Assembly: GCA_002383325.1 (NCBI GenBank)
Contig: DFYJ01000084.1
Location: 22,459-34,322 of the forward strand
Direction of reading: 5' to 3'
Length of the DNA stretch: 11,864 bases
DNA from: Candidatus Aminicenantes bacterium UBA4085
GTDB taxonomy: Bacteria; Acidobacteriota; Aminicenantia; Aminicenantales; UBA4085
The position numbers and the translations under genes were made by a program. Below, in pieces: positions 1-6,366 of the stretch. Under the pieces are notes generated by a model. The model saw only the letters and a program-made list of their open reading frames with translations. It did not search any database and was not told the DNA's origin. Within the stretch, counting starts at the first letter, position 1; each line of letters begins with the position of its first letter.

Positions 1-845
1 GGTCCCGTGTTCTGCTTCTTGTCCTGGACCTTCACCCGGAGTCCCGCGATGGGTTTGACCTCCGTGGCGTCGGTCGGATGGCTGGGCCAGACGGCGCCCT
101 GGATCCGGGCTTTGAGATCATCGGTCCGGAAGGCGTCGTGCGACCGGAGGACGGTCCCCTTGTGGGCGTCTACGAAGAATACTTTTAGGAAATGGGCGTT
201 GGGCTTCTTCGTCTCGAGGACAAAGCGCCAGGCCAGCTTGTAGCGCTCCGTCTTGCTCTTGGGATCGGGGAGGACGACGAGGCTCTTCATCTCGGTGCGG
301 CCGGCGGCCGGGCTCTTGAGCTTCAGGGCGGCGGCGGCCGCGGAGACGGCGGATTCGAAGGTCACAGAAGGCCTGACATCGATGCGGATGGATTTGTCAA
401 AGTTCGAGCCGACCGTGAGGATCTTGCCGTTGCCCAGGGCTACTAGGCCGATCCTCGATCCGAAGACGGGGACGTTCTGGTGCTGCTGGACGAAGGTCGC
501 CACCCAGAACTTGCCGACTTTGCGGGCCTTGTGAAGCTTGAGGCTTGCGGTCAGGAGCCCGAGCCGGGTCTCGTTCTTCCGCAGGTAGTCCAGGGCCACC
601 TTGGAGACGTTGCCCTGGTTGAGCTGCAGCTTGCCGCCTTCGGCTCCGGGGGCGTACTCCTCAATCTCGCGGATGATCCGCGGAGCTTGGGTCGCGGAAT
701 CGACCAGCACGATGGGCGGCTTGACCGCCGTCGGAGCCTGTTGGGCCGAAGCTTTCTGGATTGCGGCCCCGGAGGCCGGCAGGAGTCCAAGGCCCACGGT
801 GAGAAGCAAGACTGAGAAAACGAGAAGAACACTCCGTCTTTTCAT
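1..845 (-). CDS. Secreted FTP-propeptide protein, probable metallopeptidase (N-terminal 281 residues, partial)
   Basis: The frame is open from an ATG at 845 to the left edge, so the C-terminal part, including any catalytic domain, lies outside the window. Residues 1-27 form a Sec signal peptide (MKRR, then a hydrophobic run, then PASGAA). Residues about 72-150 match the fungalysin/thermolysin propeptide (FTP) pattern: an N-terminal helix, then FVQQHQNVPVFGS at 118-130 and GNGKILTVGSN at 138-148. Residues about 163-240 look like a PepSY-type propeptide segment. After that, RIQGAVWP (248-254) begins a new domain. In M4, M36 and related metallopeptidases such a propeptide inhibits the enzyme and assists folding during secretion. 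The start is supported by GGGAGGA, 8 bases upstream. A near-consensus promoter drives it from 960-988, divergent from the epimerase-like gene. The exported FTP protein call is firm; the peptidase class is inference because no HExxH is visible. Confidence 0.75.
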   Translation of the reverse strand, partial: MKRRSVLLVFSVLLLTVGLGLLPASGAAIQKASAQQAPTAVKPPIVLVDSATQAPRIIREIEEYAPGAEGGKLQLNQGNVSKVALDYLRKNETRLGLLTASLKLHKARKVGKFWVATFVQQHQNVPVFGSRIGLVALGNGKILTVGSNFDKSIRIDVRPSVTFESAVSAAAAALKLKSPAAGRTEMKSLVVLPDPKSKTERYKLAWRFVLETKKPNAHFLKVFFVDAHKGTVLRSHDAFRTDDLKARIQGAVWPSHPTDATEVKPIAGLRVKVQDKKQNTG

Positions 846-959
846 GGCGACCATCCTCCCGGTCATATGTCGGTGCAGGAATAGGAAAATGGATTCGCTC
901 GGGATCTCAGCTCGCGGGCGGCAGCCCTTGCATCGTCAATCTTCCCTTCTTGATATAGG

Positions 960-988
960 AGAATATCTCCGGGCCCGGAACATGTCAA
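960..988 (-). promoter_or_regulatory. Sigma70-type promoter for the FTP-domain gene
   Basis: Reading the minus strand, TTGACA (988-983) is followed by a 17-base spacer and TATTCT (965-960). The predicted start of transcription is near 953, giving a leader of about 108 bases before the ATG at 845. The hexamers and spacing are close to the sigma70 consensus, and the site lies in the divergent intergenic region. Confidence 0.7.
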
Positions 989-1030
989 CGGAAGGAAGAG
1001 AGCCCGGAATATATGCGGAAGCGGCTTCTC

Positions 1031-1057
1031 TTGACAGGCTGTCCCCAATTCTATACG
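1031..1057 (+). promoter_or_regulatory. Possible promoter for the epimerase-like gene
   Basis: A perfect TTGACA (1031-1036) is followed after 15 bases by TATACG (1052-1057). The spacer is short and the -10 is imperfect, so this is tentative. If used, transcription would begin near 1064, leaving only a few bases before the ATG at 1069 or 1072. The -35 overlaps the small palindrome GACAGGCTGTC (1033-1043). Confidence 0.35.
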
Positions 1058-1068
1058 TTTTCAGGATC

Positions 1069-2589
1069 ATGATGTTCCGCTCCGCCAGGTCGGCTCATGT
1101 CGTGATCCGGCTTGTCATTCTGCTGGCGATGACCTGCGGGTTCGCATGTTCTGCCGGGCGCATGACTCCCGTGGCTGACGCGGCGCCCCACTCTGCGGCC
1201 GGCGTTCTTGACCCCGAGCACTGGCGCCGGCAAGCGCTTCGCGACCTGATCCCGTACTGGGAGAAGCATGCCATCGACGCCGAGTCCGGCGCTTTCCACA
1301 TGAACCTGTCGCGCGATGGGAAGCCCTTGCCTCCCTGGGACCTGCTCCCGGCCTTGATCAGCCGCCAGGTCTTCGGGTTCTCGGCCGCGTACATGCTGTC
1401 GGGCGAAGGCCGCTACCTCGGCATCGCCCGCGATGGCGTCCAATATCTCTTCGGCCATGCCTGGGATGAGGAATATGGCGGCTGGTACGACCGGCTGACG
1501 CGGGAAGGGAAGCCGTCGGCGGATACGAAAAGCGTTGCCCTGCGTCTTTACACGGACGTCGGGCTGACGGAATACTTCCTGGCGACAGGCGATCGAAACG
1601 TTCTGCGGCGCGTCCGGGAGTCCATCGCGATTCAGAAGCGGCGCGCCTCGGACAGCCGGAAAGGCGGCTATGCCCAGACGCTGGCCCGCGATCTATCGAT
1701 TCTCGATTACGGGAAGAACAAGCACGCCCACTACGGGTATGTCGGCTCGCTCCTGCTCAATCTCCACCTGGCCGTTCGGGATCCGGAAATCCTGGCCTGG
1801 GAAAGAGAGCTGATGGATCTCTCCGCTTCCCGCCAGGTGGATGAGGAAGGCTGGTGGCACGGCTTCCGCAACAAGCTTGACCGTGACTGGCGCATGACCC
1901 CGACGCTGCTCGAAGGGAAGGAAGTTGTCTCGGTGGGCGCGGAGCTCACGGCGGCGCTGGCTCTTCTGCGGCTCTACCATCAATCGGGGGAAAGAAAGTA
2001 TCTGGAACTGGGTCGGGGCTTGGCCGAGCGCCTCAACCGGTTTGCCTTCGATCCGGCGACCGGGGCCTGGCGGGAGTTTCTGGAGAGGAAGGCGCCTTAC
2101 CGCCCCGTCGGTGAGCCCGCGACCTGGTGGTGGATTCAGATCTACGGCTCCTTCCTCCAGCTCCAGATGTACCGGGTCACGGGCGAGCCGGAATATCTCG
2201 AAACCTTCAAGAAGAGCGAGGAGTTCTTCGAGGCCGGGTTTCGGGACCGCGAGATGGGCGGCATCTACGGACATGTCGGCCTCGATGGCGCGGTCCTGAA
2301 CGAAGGCCGGAAAGCCTCGAGCGGGGAGTGGCACACTTCCTACCACGAGATGGAGCATGCCCTCCTCAATTATCTCTACCTCAATCTCTATGTCCATCGG
2401 CGGCCGGCCGTCCTGCATTTCCGGCTGGGCGGTCCGGGGCGGCACTACGTATCGCTTGTGGACGATCCGGCCGTGACCATCGCCTCGGTCAGGATCGGGG
2501 GAAAGCCTTGGAAAGGATTCGATGCCCGAGACCGCTCGATCAGACTGCCCGCGGGGAAAGATCTGGACGTGGAAGTGACGCTACACTAA
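1069..2589 (+). CDS. N-acylglucosamine 2-epimerase (AGE)-like exported protein
   Basis: About 506 residues. The N-terminus has a hydrophobic export signal ending LLAMTCGFAC; the cysteine at 27 could be lipidated, but the lipobox is atypical (F at -2, G at -3). Residues about 48-430 have the repeated aromatic/charged helices of the AGE (alpha/alpha)6 barrel, for example WDEEYGGWYDR near residue 140, NKHAHYGY (His219, His221), EPATWWWIQ and WHTSYHEMEHALL (His426). This family epimerises or isomerises sugars such as N-acylglucosamine, cellobiose or mannose. The usual GH(D/E)xE histidine motif appears as SVGAELTA here, so activity is uncertain. Roughly 60 C-terminal residues form a beta-rich extension not typical of the ~400-residue enzymes. 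The frame is open far upstream, but the signal peptide fixes the start at 1069 or 1072; AGGA at 1063-1066 favours 1072. It precedes two other exported proteins on the same strand. Family call good; substrate unknown. Confidence 0.75.
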   Translation: MMFRSARSAHVVIRLVILLAMTCGFACSAGRMTPVADAAPHSAAGVLDPEHWRRQALRDLIPYWEKHAIDAESGAFHMNLSRDGKPLPPWDLLPALISRQVFGFSAAYMLSGEGRYLGIARDGVQYLFGHAWDEEYGGWYDRLTREGKPSADTKSVALRLYTDVGLTEYFLATGDRNVLRRVRESIAIQKRRASDSRKGGYAQTLARDLSILDYGKNKHAHYGYVGSLLLNLHLAVRDPEILAWERELMDLSASRQVDEEGWWHGFRNKLDRDWRMTPTLLEGKEVVSVGAELTAALALLRLYHQSGERKYLELGRGLAERLNRFAFDPATGAWREFLERKAPYRPVGEPATWWWIQIYGSFLQLQMYRVTGEPEYLETFKKSEEFFEAGFRDREMGGIYGHVGLDGAVLNEGRKASSGEWHTSYHEMEHALLNYLYLNLYVHRRPAVLHFRLGGPGRHYVSLVDDPAVTIASVRIGGKPWKGFDARDRSIRLPAGKDLDVEVTLH

Positions 2590-2592
2590 TTG

Positions 2593-2730
2593 AATTGGGG
2601 GACACCATACATAACTCCCGAATTATTTTGTTTACCAAAAGACCCCATAAGTGGTCTCCATGCGATCAACGGGCCATTTGATCCGGCGAGCCGATATGAG
2701 TTAGGGAATTATGTATGGTGTCCCCCAATT
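2593..2730. repeat. Inverted-repeat element A (two ~33-bp units, MITE/REP-like)
   Basis: Unit R1 (2593-2625, plus orientation) and unit R2 (2698-2730, minus orientation) share the core GGGGGACACCATACATAA and an outer AATT. They are separated by about 72 bases, so the whole element can fold into a long hairpin. The interior carries a small apical stem, AGACC...GGTCT (2640-2657). The element fills almost the whole gap between the epimerase-like gene, whose stop ends 3 bases before R1, and the prolyl aminopeptidase gene. It is AT-rich compared with its surroundings. No protein-coding potential is evident. It resembles non-autonomous mobile repeats, but no cognate transposase is in the window. 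Confidence 0.8.
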
Positions 2731-2755
2731 GACTCAATTCAAGGAGATGAACCCG

Positions 2756-3781
2756 ATGAAAGCCAGTATTCTCTTTGGAGCGATGCTGCTGGCCGCGGCC
2801 GTGTCTGCGAACCGAGCGGCGGAGGGAGCTTCGCCCGACGCCGGCACGCCGTTATGGCCGCCGATCGAGCCGTTCAAGACGGGCGATCTGGAGGTCTCCG
2901 CCCTTCACCAGATCCACTACGAGCTGAGCGGAAACCCGAAGGGCAAGCCGGTCATGGTCCTCCACGGGGGTCCGGGAGCCAAGAGCGTGCCCTATTACCG
3001 GCGCTACTTTGATCCGGCCAAGTTCCTGATCGTGCTCTTCGACCAGCGCGGCTGCGGGCTGTCCAAGCCGCTCTTTGAGCTGGGGGAGAATACCACCTGG
3101 GATCTCGTCGAGGATATCGAAAAGCTGCGACGCCACCTGGGGTTGGGTAAGGTCATCCTTTTCGGCGGCTCGTGGGGCTCGACCCTGGGCCTGGCTTACG
3201 CGGAGACGCATCCGGAAGCGACGGCCGGGATCGTCCTGCGCGGCATCTTCACTGCGACGAAGGAAGAGATCGAGCACTACTACAGGGGCGTCCGGTTGTT
3301 CTTTCCGGAAGCCCACGACCGGCTGGCCGGCGTCCTCGGCCGGACGCCTTCTCCACAAGCCGTACTCGAGCTCGTACAGAGCTCCGATGAGGCCAGAAGG
3401 AAGCGGGGCGAGCGGGCCTGGGGCATCTACGAGTTCAAGATCGCCGAACTGCAGGCCCGCGACGCCGATGTCGCAAGGCTCATCCTGTCGCCCGCCTTGG
3501 CCGAGACCGTCCGCTCCCTGGCCTTGATCGAGAACCATTATATGGCCAACGGCTGCTTCTTCGAGGAGGGGCAGCTGCAGCGGAACGCCTACAAGATCAA
3601 GGACATTCCCGCTGTTTTTGTCAACGGCCGCTACGACATGATCTGTCCGCCCGGGACCGCCTACGCCCTGCACAAGGCGCTGCCCAAGAGCCGATTGGTG
3701 ATCGCCGAGGCTTCGGGGCATTCCCAGCAGGAGCCGGCCATCGAGAAGGCCATGCTCGCTGCCATGAGGGAGTTCGAATAA
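2756..3781 (+). CDS. Secreted prolyl aminopeptidase-like alpha/beta hydrolase (peptidase family S33)
   Basis: 341 residues. Residues 1-22 are a signal peptide (MKASILFGAMLLAAAVSA...), so it is probably periplasmic, unlike the usual cytoplasmic proline iminopeptidases. Family motifs are complete: HGGPG (70-74, oxyanion hole), DQRGCGLS (96-103), the nucleophile elbow GGSWGST with Ser139, LRGIF after strand 6, the acid Asp294 in NGRYDMICP, and His322 in ASGHS. Family members release N-terminal proline from peptides. AAGGAG at 2741-2746, nine bases upstream, decides the start; the in-frame ATG at 2711 lies inside repeat R2 and would spoil the signal peptide. The gene is flanked on both sides by related inverted-repeat elements, and its TAA (3779-3781) lies within sequence shared with repeat copy R6. 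Catalysis looks intact; proline specificity is inferred from similarity. Confidence 0.85.
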   Translation: MKASILFGAMLLAAAVSANRAAEGASPDAGTPLWPPIEPFKTGDLEVSALHQIHYELSGNPKGKPVMVLHGGPGAKSVPYYRRYFDPAKFLIVLFDQRGCGLSKPLFELGENTTWDLVEDIEKLRRHLGLGKVILFGGSWGSTLGLAYAETHPEATAGIVLRGIFTATKEEIEHYYRGVRLFFPEAHDRLAGVLGRTPSPQAVLELVQSSDEARRKRGERAWGIYEFKIAELQARDADVARLILSPALAETVRSLALIENHYMANGCFFEEGQLQRNAYKIKDIPAVFVNGRYDMICPPGTAYALHKALPKSRLVIAEASGHSQQEPAIEKAMLAAMREFE

Positions 3782-3962
3782 TTAGGGGGACACCATACAT
3801 AACTCCCGAATTATTTGGATAGTCCGAGGGACACCACACATTATCCCCGAATCCCTGGGGAGAACCGACCCTCGGTCTAATTGGAATTAGGGAGTTATGT
3901 ATAGTGTCCCGGAATTATTTCGGTATTAATTCGGGAGTTATGTATGGTGTCCCCCAATTATT
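3780..3962. repeat. Inverted-repeat element B (four ~33-bp units, nested palindrome)
   Basis: It contains four units of the same family as element A: R3 (3782-3813, plus), R4 (3825-3851, plus, diverged: GGGACACCACACATTATCCC), R5 (3885-3917, minus, diverged) and R6 (3927-3962, minus). R3 pairs with R6 and R4 with R5, so the region can fold as a nested hairpin of about 180 bases with an apical ACCGA-CCC-TCGGT stem (3864-3876). The outer pair is nearly identical to R1; the inner pair carries more changes. It fills the gap between the aminopeptidase stop and the leader of the PEGA/FGE gene. No ORF of note. Confidence 0.8.
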
Positions 3963-4005
3963 AAACAGCCGCAGAGGCTGATTCGTATTACCAGGGGAGG
4001 AGATC

Positions 4006-5226
4006 TTGAAGCCGAGCGGACGCCTGATTGCGGGGCTGGTGGCTTTTTCCTTTGCCGCCGCTTTTATCTTCGGGTTCGATCGGAGCGATGCGGGGCGCGG
4101 CGGCCGGCCTTCCGCGGCGACGGCTTCCCCAGCCCAGGAAAACGCGCGGATCCAACAGGATAGCCTCCGCGCCCAGACATTCCACTCATTCAAGCCCATA
4201 GCCATCGGCGGCAAATCCCAGGCGGAATTCGTCATCAAGCGGAAAAAGATCCCCTGGTTCTGGGCGGTCGGGATCACGGCCGCGATCGTGGTGACCTTGG
4301 TGCTGCTTCTGAAAGACAAGAAATCAAGCTCGAACGGGGCGAGCGGCGCGACCGGGTCGATCCATATCGAGTCGACCCCCGTCGGCGCCAGGGTCTATCG
4401 CAACGGCGCCGACACCGGGCTTGTGACCGACACGACCCTCAGCGGCGTTCCGGTCGGATCCCAGACAATCAAGCTGACCCTGGACGGGTACAAGGACTAC
4501 GAGCAACCGGTGGAGGTCGCCTCGGGGCAGACGGCCGAGATCAAGGCCGTCCTGGTCCCGGCCGGCATCATGGAGCCGGAGATGGTTCACATCCCCGGCG
4601 GCACCTTCCTGATGGGCTCCGAGTCCGGGGAAGCGCTGCCCGACGAGAAGCCCGTCCACCAGGTCACCCTGTCCGACTACTGGATCGGCAGGTACGAGGT
4701 CACACAGCAGGAATGGATCTCGGTCATGCACACGAACCCCTCCTACTATGTGGGCGACAAGCTGCCGGTCAACGACCTGCAGTGGGACGACTGCCAAGCC
4801 TTCATCCAGAAGCTGAACGAGGCGACCGGGAAGCGCTATCGCCTCCCGACCGAAGCGGAATGGGAATTCGCCGCCCGGGCGGGAACGACCGGGGACAGGT
4901 ACGGCGAGCTGAACGCGATCGCCTGGTACTCCGACAATTCCGGCGGCACGCCGCACCCCGTCGGCGGCAAGGCGCCCAACGCTTTCGGACTTTACGACAT
5001 GCTGGGCAATATTTTCGAATGGTGCTGGGACTGGTACGACTTCTATACCGCGGAGCCGCAGATCGATCCCCAGGGGCCCGAGTCTCCTCACCCGGACACG
5101 CGCCATCGCATTTTGCGGAGCGGCTCCTGGTTCCTGGAGAAAGTGGCCGCGCGGGCGCTCTTCCGCAGCCTCCATGTTCCCGAGCACAAGTACGACGTGC
5201 TCGGCTTCCGCTTGGCCCGGGATTAG
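4006..5226 (+). CDS. Membrane-anchored PEGA plus FGE-sulfatase-fold protein
   Basis: 406 residues starting at TTG, supported by GGGGAGGAG (3994-4002) a few bases upstream. Hydrophobic segments lie at 6-24 (signal-like) and 83-102 (transmembrane). A PEGA beta domain follows at about 117-184 (SIHIESTPVGARVYRNG...). A formylglycine-generating-enzyme/C-type-lectin-like domain covers about 190-405, with PGGTFLMGS (198-205), RLPTEAEWEFAAR (279-291), GLYDMLGNIFEWCWD (328-342) and RSGSW (371-375). True FGEs carry two catalytic cysteines just after the GGS(W/Y) motif; here that stretch (376-388) has none, so sulfatase activation is unlikely and a binding or structural role is more probable. Lysines flank the second membrane segment on both sides, so the side on which the FGE domain sits is unclear. 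Its stop overlaps that of the convergent glycosyltransferase by four bases. Domain calls are firm; function is not. Confidence 0.82.
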   Translation: MKPSGRLIAGLVAFSFAAAFIFGFDRSDAGRGGRPSAATASPAQENARIQQDSLRAQTFHSFKPIAIGGKSQAEFVIKRKKIPWFWAVGITAAIVVTLVLLLKDKKSSSNGASGATGSIHIESTPVGARVYRNGADTGLVTDTTLSGVPVGSQTIKLTLDGYKDYEQPVEVASGQTAEIKAVLVPAGIMEPEMVHIPGGTFLMGSESGEALPDEKPVHQVTLSDYWIGRYEVTQQEWISVMHTNPSYYVGDKLPVNDLQWDDCQAFIQKLNEATGKRYRLPTEAEWEFAARAGTTGDRYGELNAIAWYSDNSGGTPHPVGGKAPNAFGLYDMLGNIFEWCWDWYDFYTAEPQIDPQGPESPHPDTRHRILRSGSWFLEKVAARALFRSLHVPEHKYDVLGFRLARD

Positions 5227-6347
5227 CCGCGCCCGCCGAGCGCCTCTTCGTAGGCGGCCAGGGTGGCTTCAGCCATCCGATCGATGGAGTAGCGCCGGCT
5301 CATCTCGTAGGAGCTTTGGGCCAAGCCGGCCCTCAGATCGGGGTCGGCGGCCAACCGCAGGAGGACCGCGGCCAGGGCGGCGGGATCTTCCCTCGGCACC
5401 AGGAAACCGTTGCGACCGTTCTCTACGATCTCCGGGATCCCGCCGGCGTTCGTCCCCACGACCGGAAGGGAGCAGGCCATGGCTTCGATCAGGGCGCTGC
5501 CCAAGCCCTCCTCCCGCGATGAGAGGACGAAGACGTCCATGGCCCTCAGCAGGTCCGCGTTGTCCGATCGCTGTCCCAGGAGCCGGATGCGGTCGCTGAG
5601 CCCGACGCCGTCCACCAGAGTCCGGGCGACTTCCAACAAGGGGCCTTCACCGGCGATGACGAAGCGGCAGCGCTCGTCGACCTGGACGACCTTCTGGGCG
5701 GCCGAGATCAGAGTCAGGGGGTCCTTATGGGGGACCATGGCCATCAGTGACCCGATGATGACCGACTCGGGCGGAAAGCCAAGCTCCCGGCGCAGCTGCT
5801 CCCCGGCTTCGCCGGACGCGCCCCTCTCGAAGGCGGCCAGGTCGACCGCCGAGGGGATGATCCGGATCTTCTCCGCCGGCACGCCGGCGAAGCGGAGGAT
5901 CCTCTCGATGGCCGAGGACAGGGCGATGACAAGGTCGGCCTTCGCGTATTTGGCGACCGAGGCCGCGCGGCCCGGCAGGCGGAAGTCCACCCTCCGGTGG
6001 ACGACTTTCAGCCCGGTGACGAACCGCCCGGCGGCATGAACGGCCGCGGCCGCGTGCCCGGTATGGGCGTGGAGGATCGGCAGGCCTTGGATTCCGGCGC
6101 GGCGGACGGATTTCTTCACCCGGCGGGATAGGAGAAAGGCCGTCAGGGGATCTCCCTCGAAAAGGAAGGGCAGGCGGATCGTTTCGAGGCCGCGCCGCCG
6201 GGCTTCCCGCTCCAGCGGGGAGCGGGCCCGGCAAACGATGCCGCCGCCGCAGCCGCGCTTGGCCAGCTCGCCGGCCAGATAGAGCACTTGCCTTTCGCCG
6301 CCCCGCAGGTTGCGGCTGTCGTCGATGTGGAAGACCAGCTTGTCCAT
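5223..6347 (-). CDS. Glycosyltransferase family 4 (GT-B fold)
   Basis: 374 residues, no signal peptide. The N-terminal acceptor domain has the glycine-rich loop NLRGGERQ (13-20) and HAHTGHAAA (93-101). The C-terminal donor domain has GSLMAMVPHKD (199-209), FVIAGEGP (229-236) and the retaining GT4 E-x7-E signature at Glu280/Glu288 in SSREEGLGSALIEAMA, followed by GGIPEIVENGRNGFLV. Such enzymes transfer a sugar from a nucleotide-sugar donor, commonly in lipopolysaccharide or exopolysaccharide assembly; donor and acceptor cannot be read here. It is the last gene of the engB-dat-GT operon, 19 bases after dat. No good ribosome-binding site precedes the ATG, which suggests translation coupled to dat. 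The TAA overlaps the convergent PEGA/FGE stop (TTAG, 5223-5226). Confidence 0.88.
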   Translation of the reverse strand: MDKLVFHIDDSRNLRGGERQVLYLAGELAKRGCGGGIVCRARSPLEREARRRGLETIRLPFLFEGDPLTAFLLSRRVKKSVRRAGIQGLPILHAHTGHAAAAVHAAGRFVTGLKVVHRRVDFRLPGRAASVAKYAKADLVIALSSAIERILRFAGVPAEKIRIIPSAVDLAAFERGASGEAGEQLRRELGFPPESVIIGSLMAMVPHKDPLTLISAAQKVVQVDERCRFVIAGEGPLLEVARTLVDGVGLSDRIRLLGQRSDNADLLRAMDVFVLSSREEGLGSALIEAMACSLPVVGTNAGGIPEIVENGRNGFLVPREDPAALAAVLLRLAADPDLRAGLAQSSYEMSRRYSIDRMAEATLAAYEEALGGRG

Positions 6348-6366
6348 GGCGGTCGGAGCGCGCCCC

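Noticed and set aside
863..1048. 61-codon open frame in the divergent intergenic region
   Set aside because: It overlaps the promoter of the FTP gene, has no ribosome-binding site and no similarity that I can recognise.
601..1068. N-terminal extension of the AGE-like frame
   Set aside because: It overlaps the divergent FTP gene and its promoter, and a proper signal peptide begins at 1069/1072.
1693..2445. 250-codon open frame on the minus strand
   Set aside because: It is antisense to the AGE-like gene, whose frame shows clear family motifs; the antisense product is low-complexity and typical of GC-rich shadow frames.
2729..2734. TTGACT as a -35 box for the aminopeptidase gene
   Set aside because: A -10 at normal spacing would fall on the ribosome-binding site and start codon, and no suitable hexamer is present.
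2711..2755. Earlier in-frame ATG starts for the aminopeptidase (2711, 2747)
   Set aside because: 2711 lies in repeat R2, and 2747 directly abuts the AAGGAG; ATG 2756 has correct spacing and a clean signal peptide.
3900..3905. TATAGT in repeat R5 as a promoter for the PEGA/FGE gene
   Set aside because: The hexamer is fair, but there is no -35 at 16-18 bases and no TGn extension, so I cannot support it.
2593..3962. CRISPR array
   Set aside because: The units are in both orientations, are separated by unequal distances including a whole gene, and have no uniform spacers or cas genes.
3966..3980. CAGCC-GCAGA-GGCTG hairpin as a terminator or riboswitch
   Set aside because: Only five base pairs with no T-run and no wider conserved architecture; probably an incidental leader stem.
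4324..5187. 287-codon open frame on the minus strand
   Set aside because: It is antisense to the PEGA/FGE gene and shows no recognisable domain; a high-GC shadow frame.
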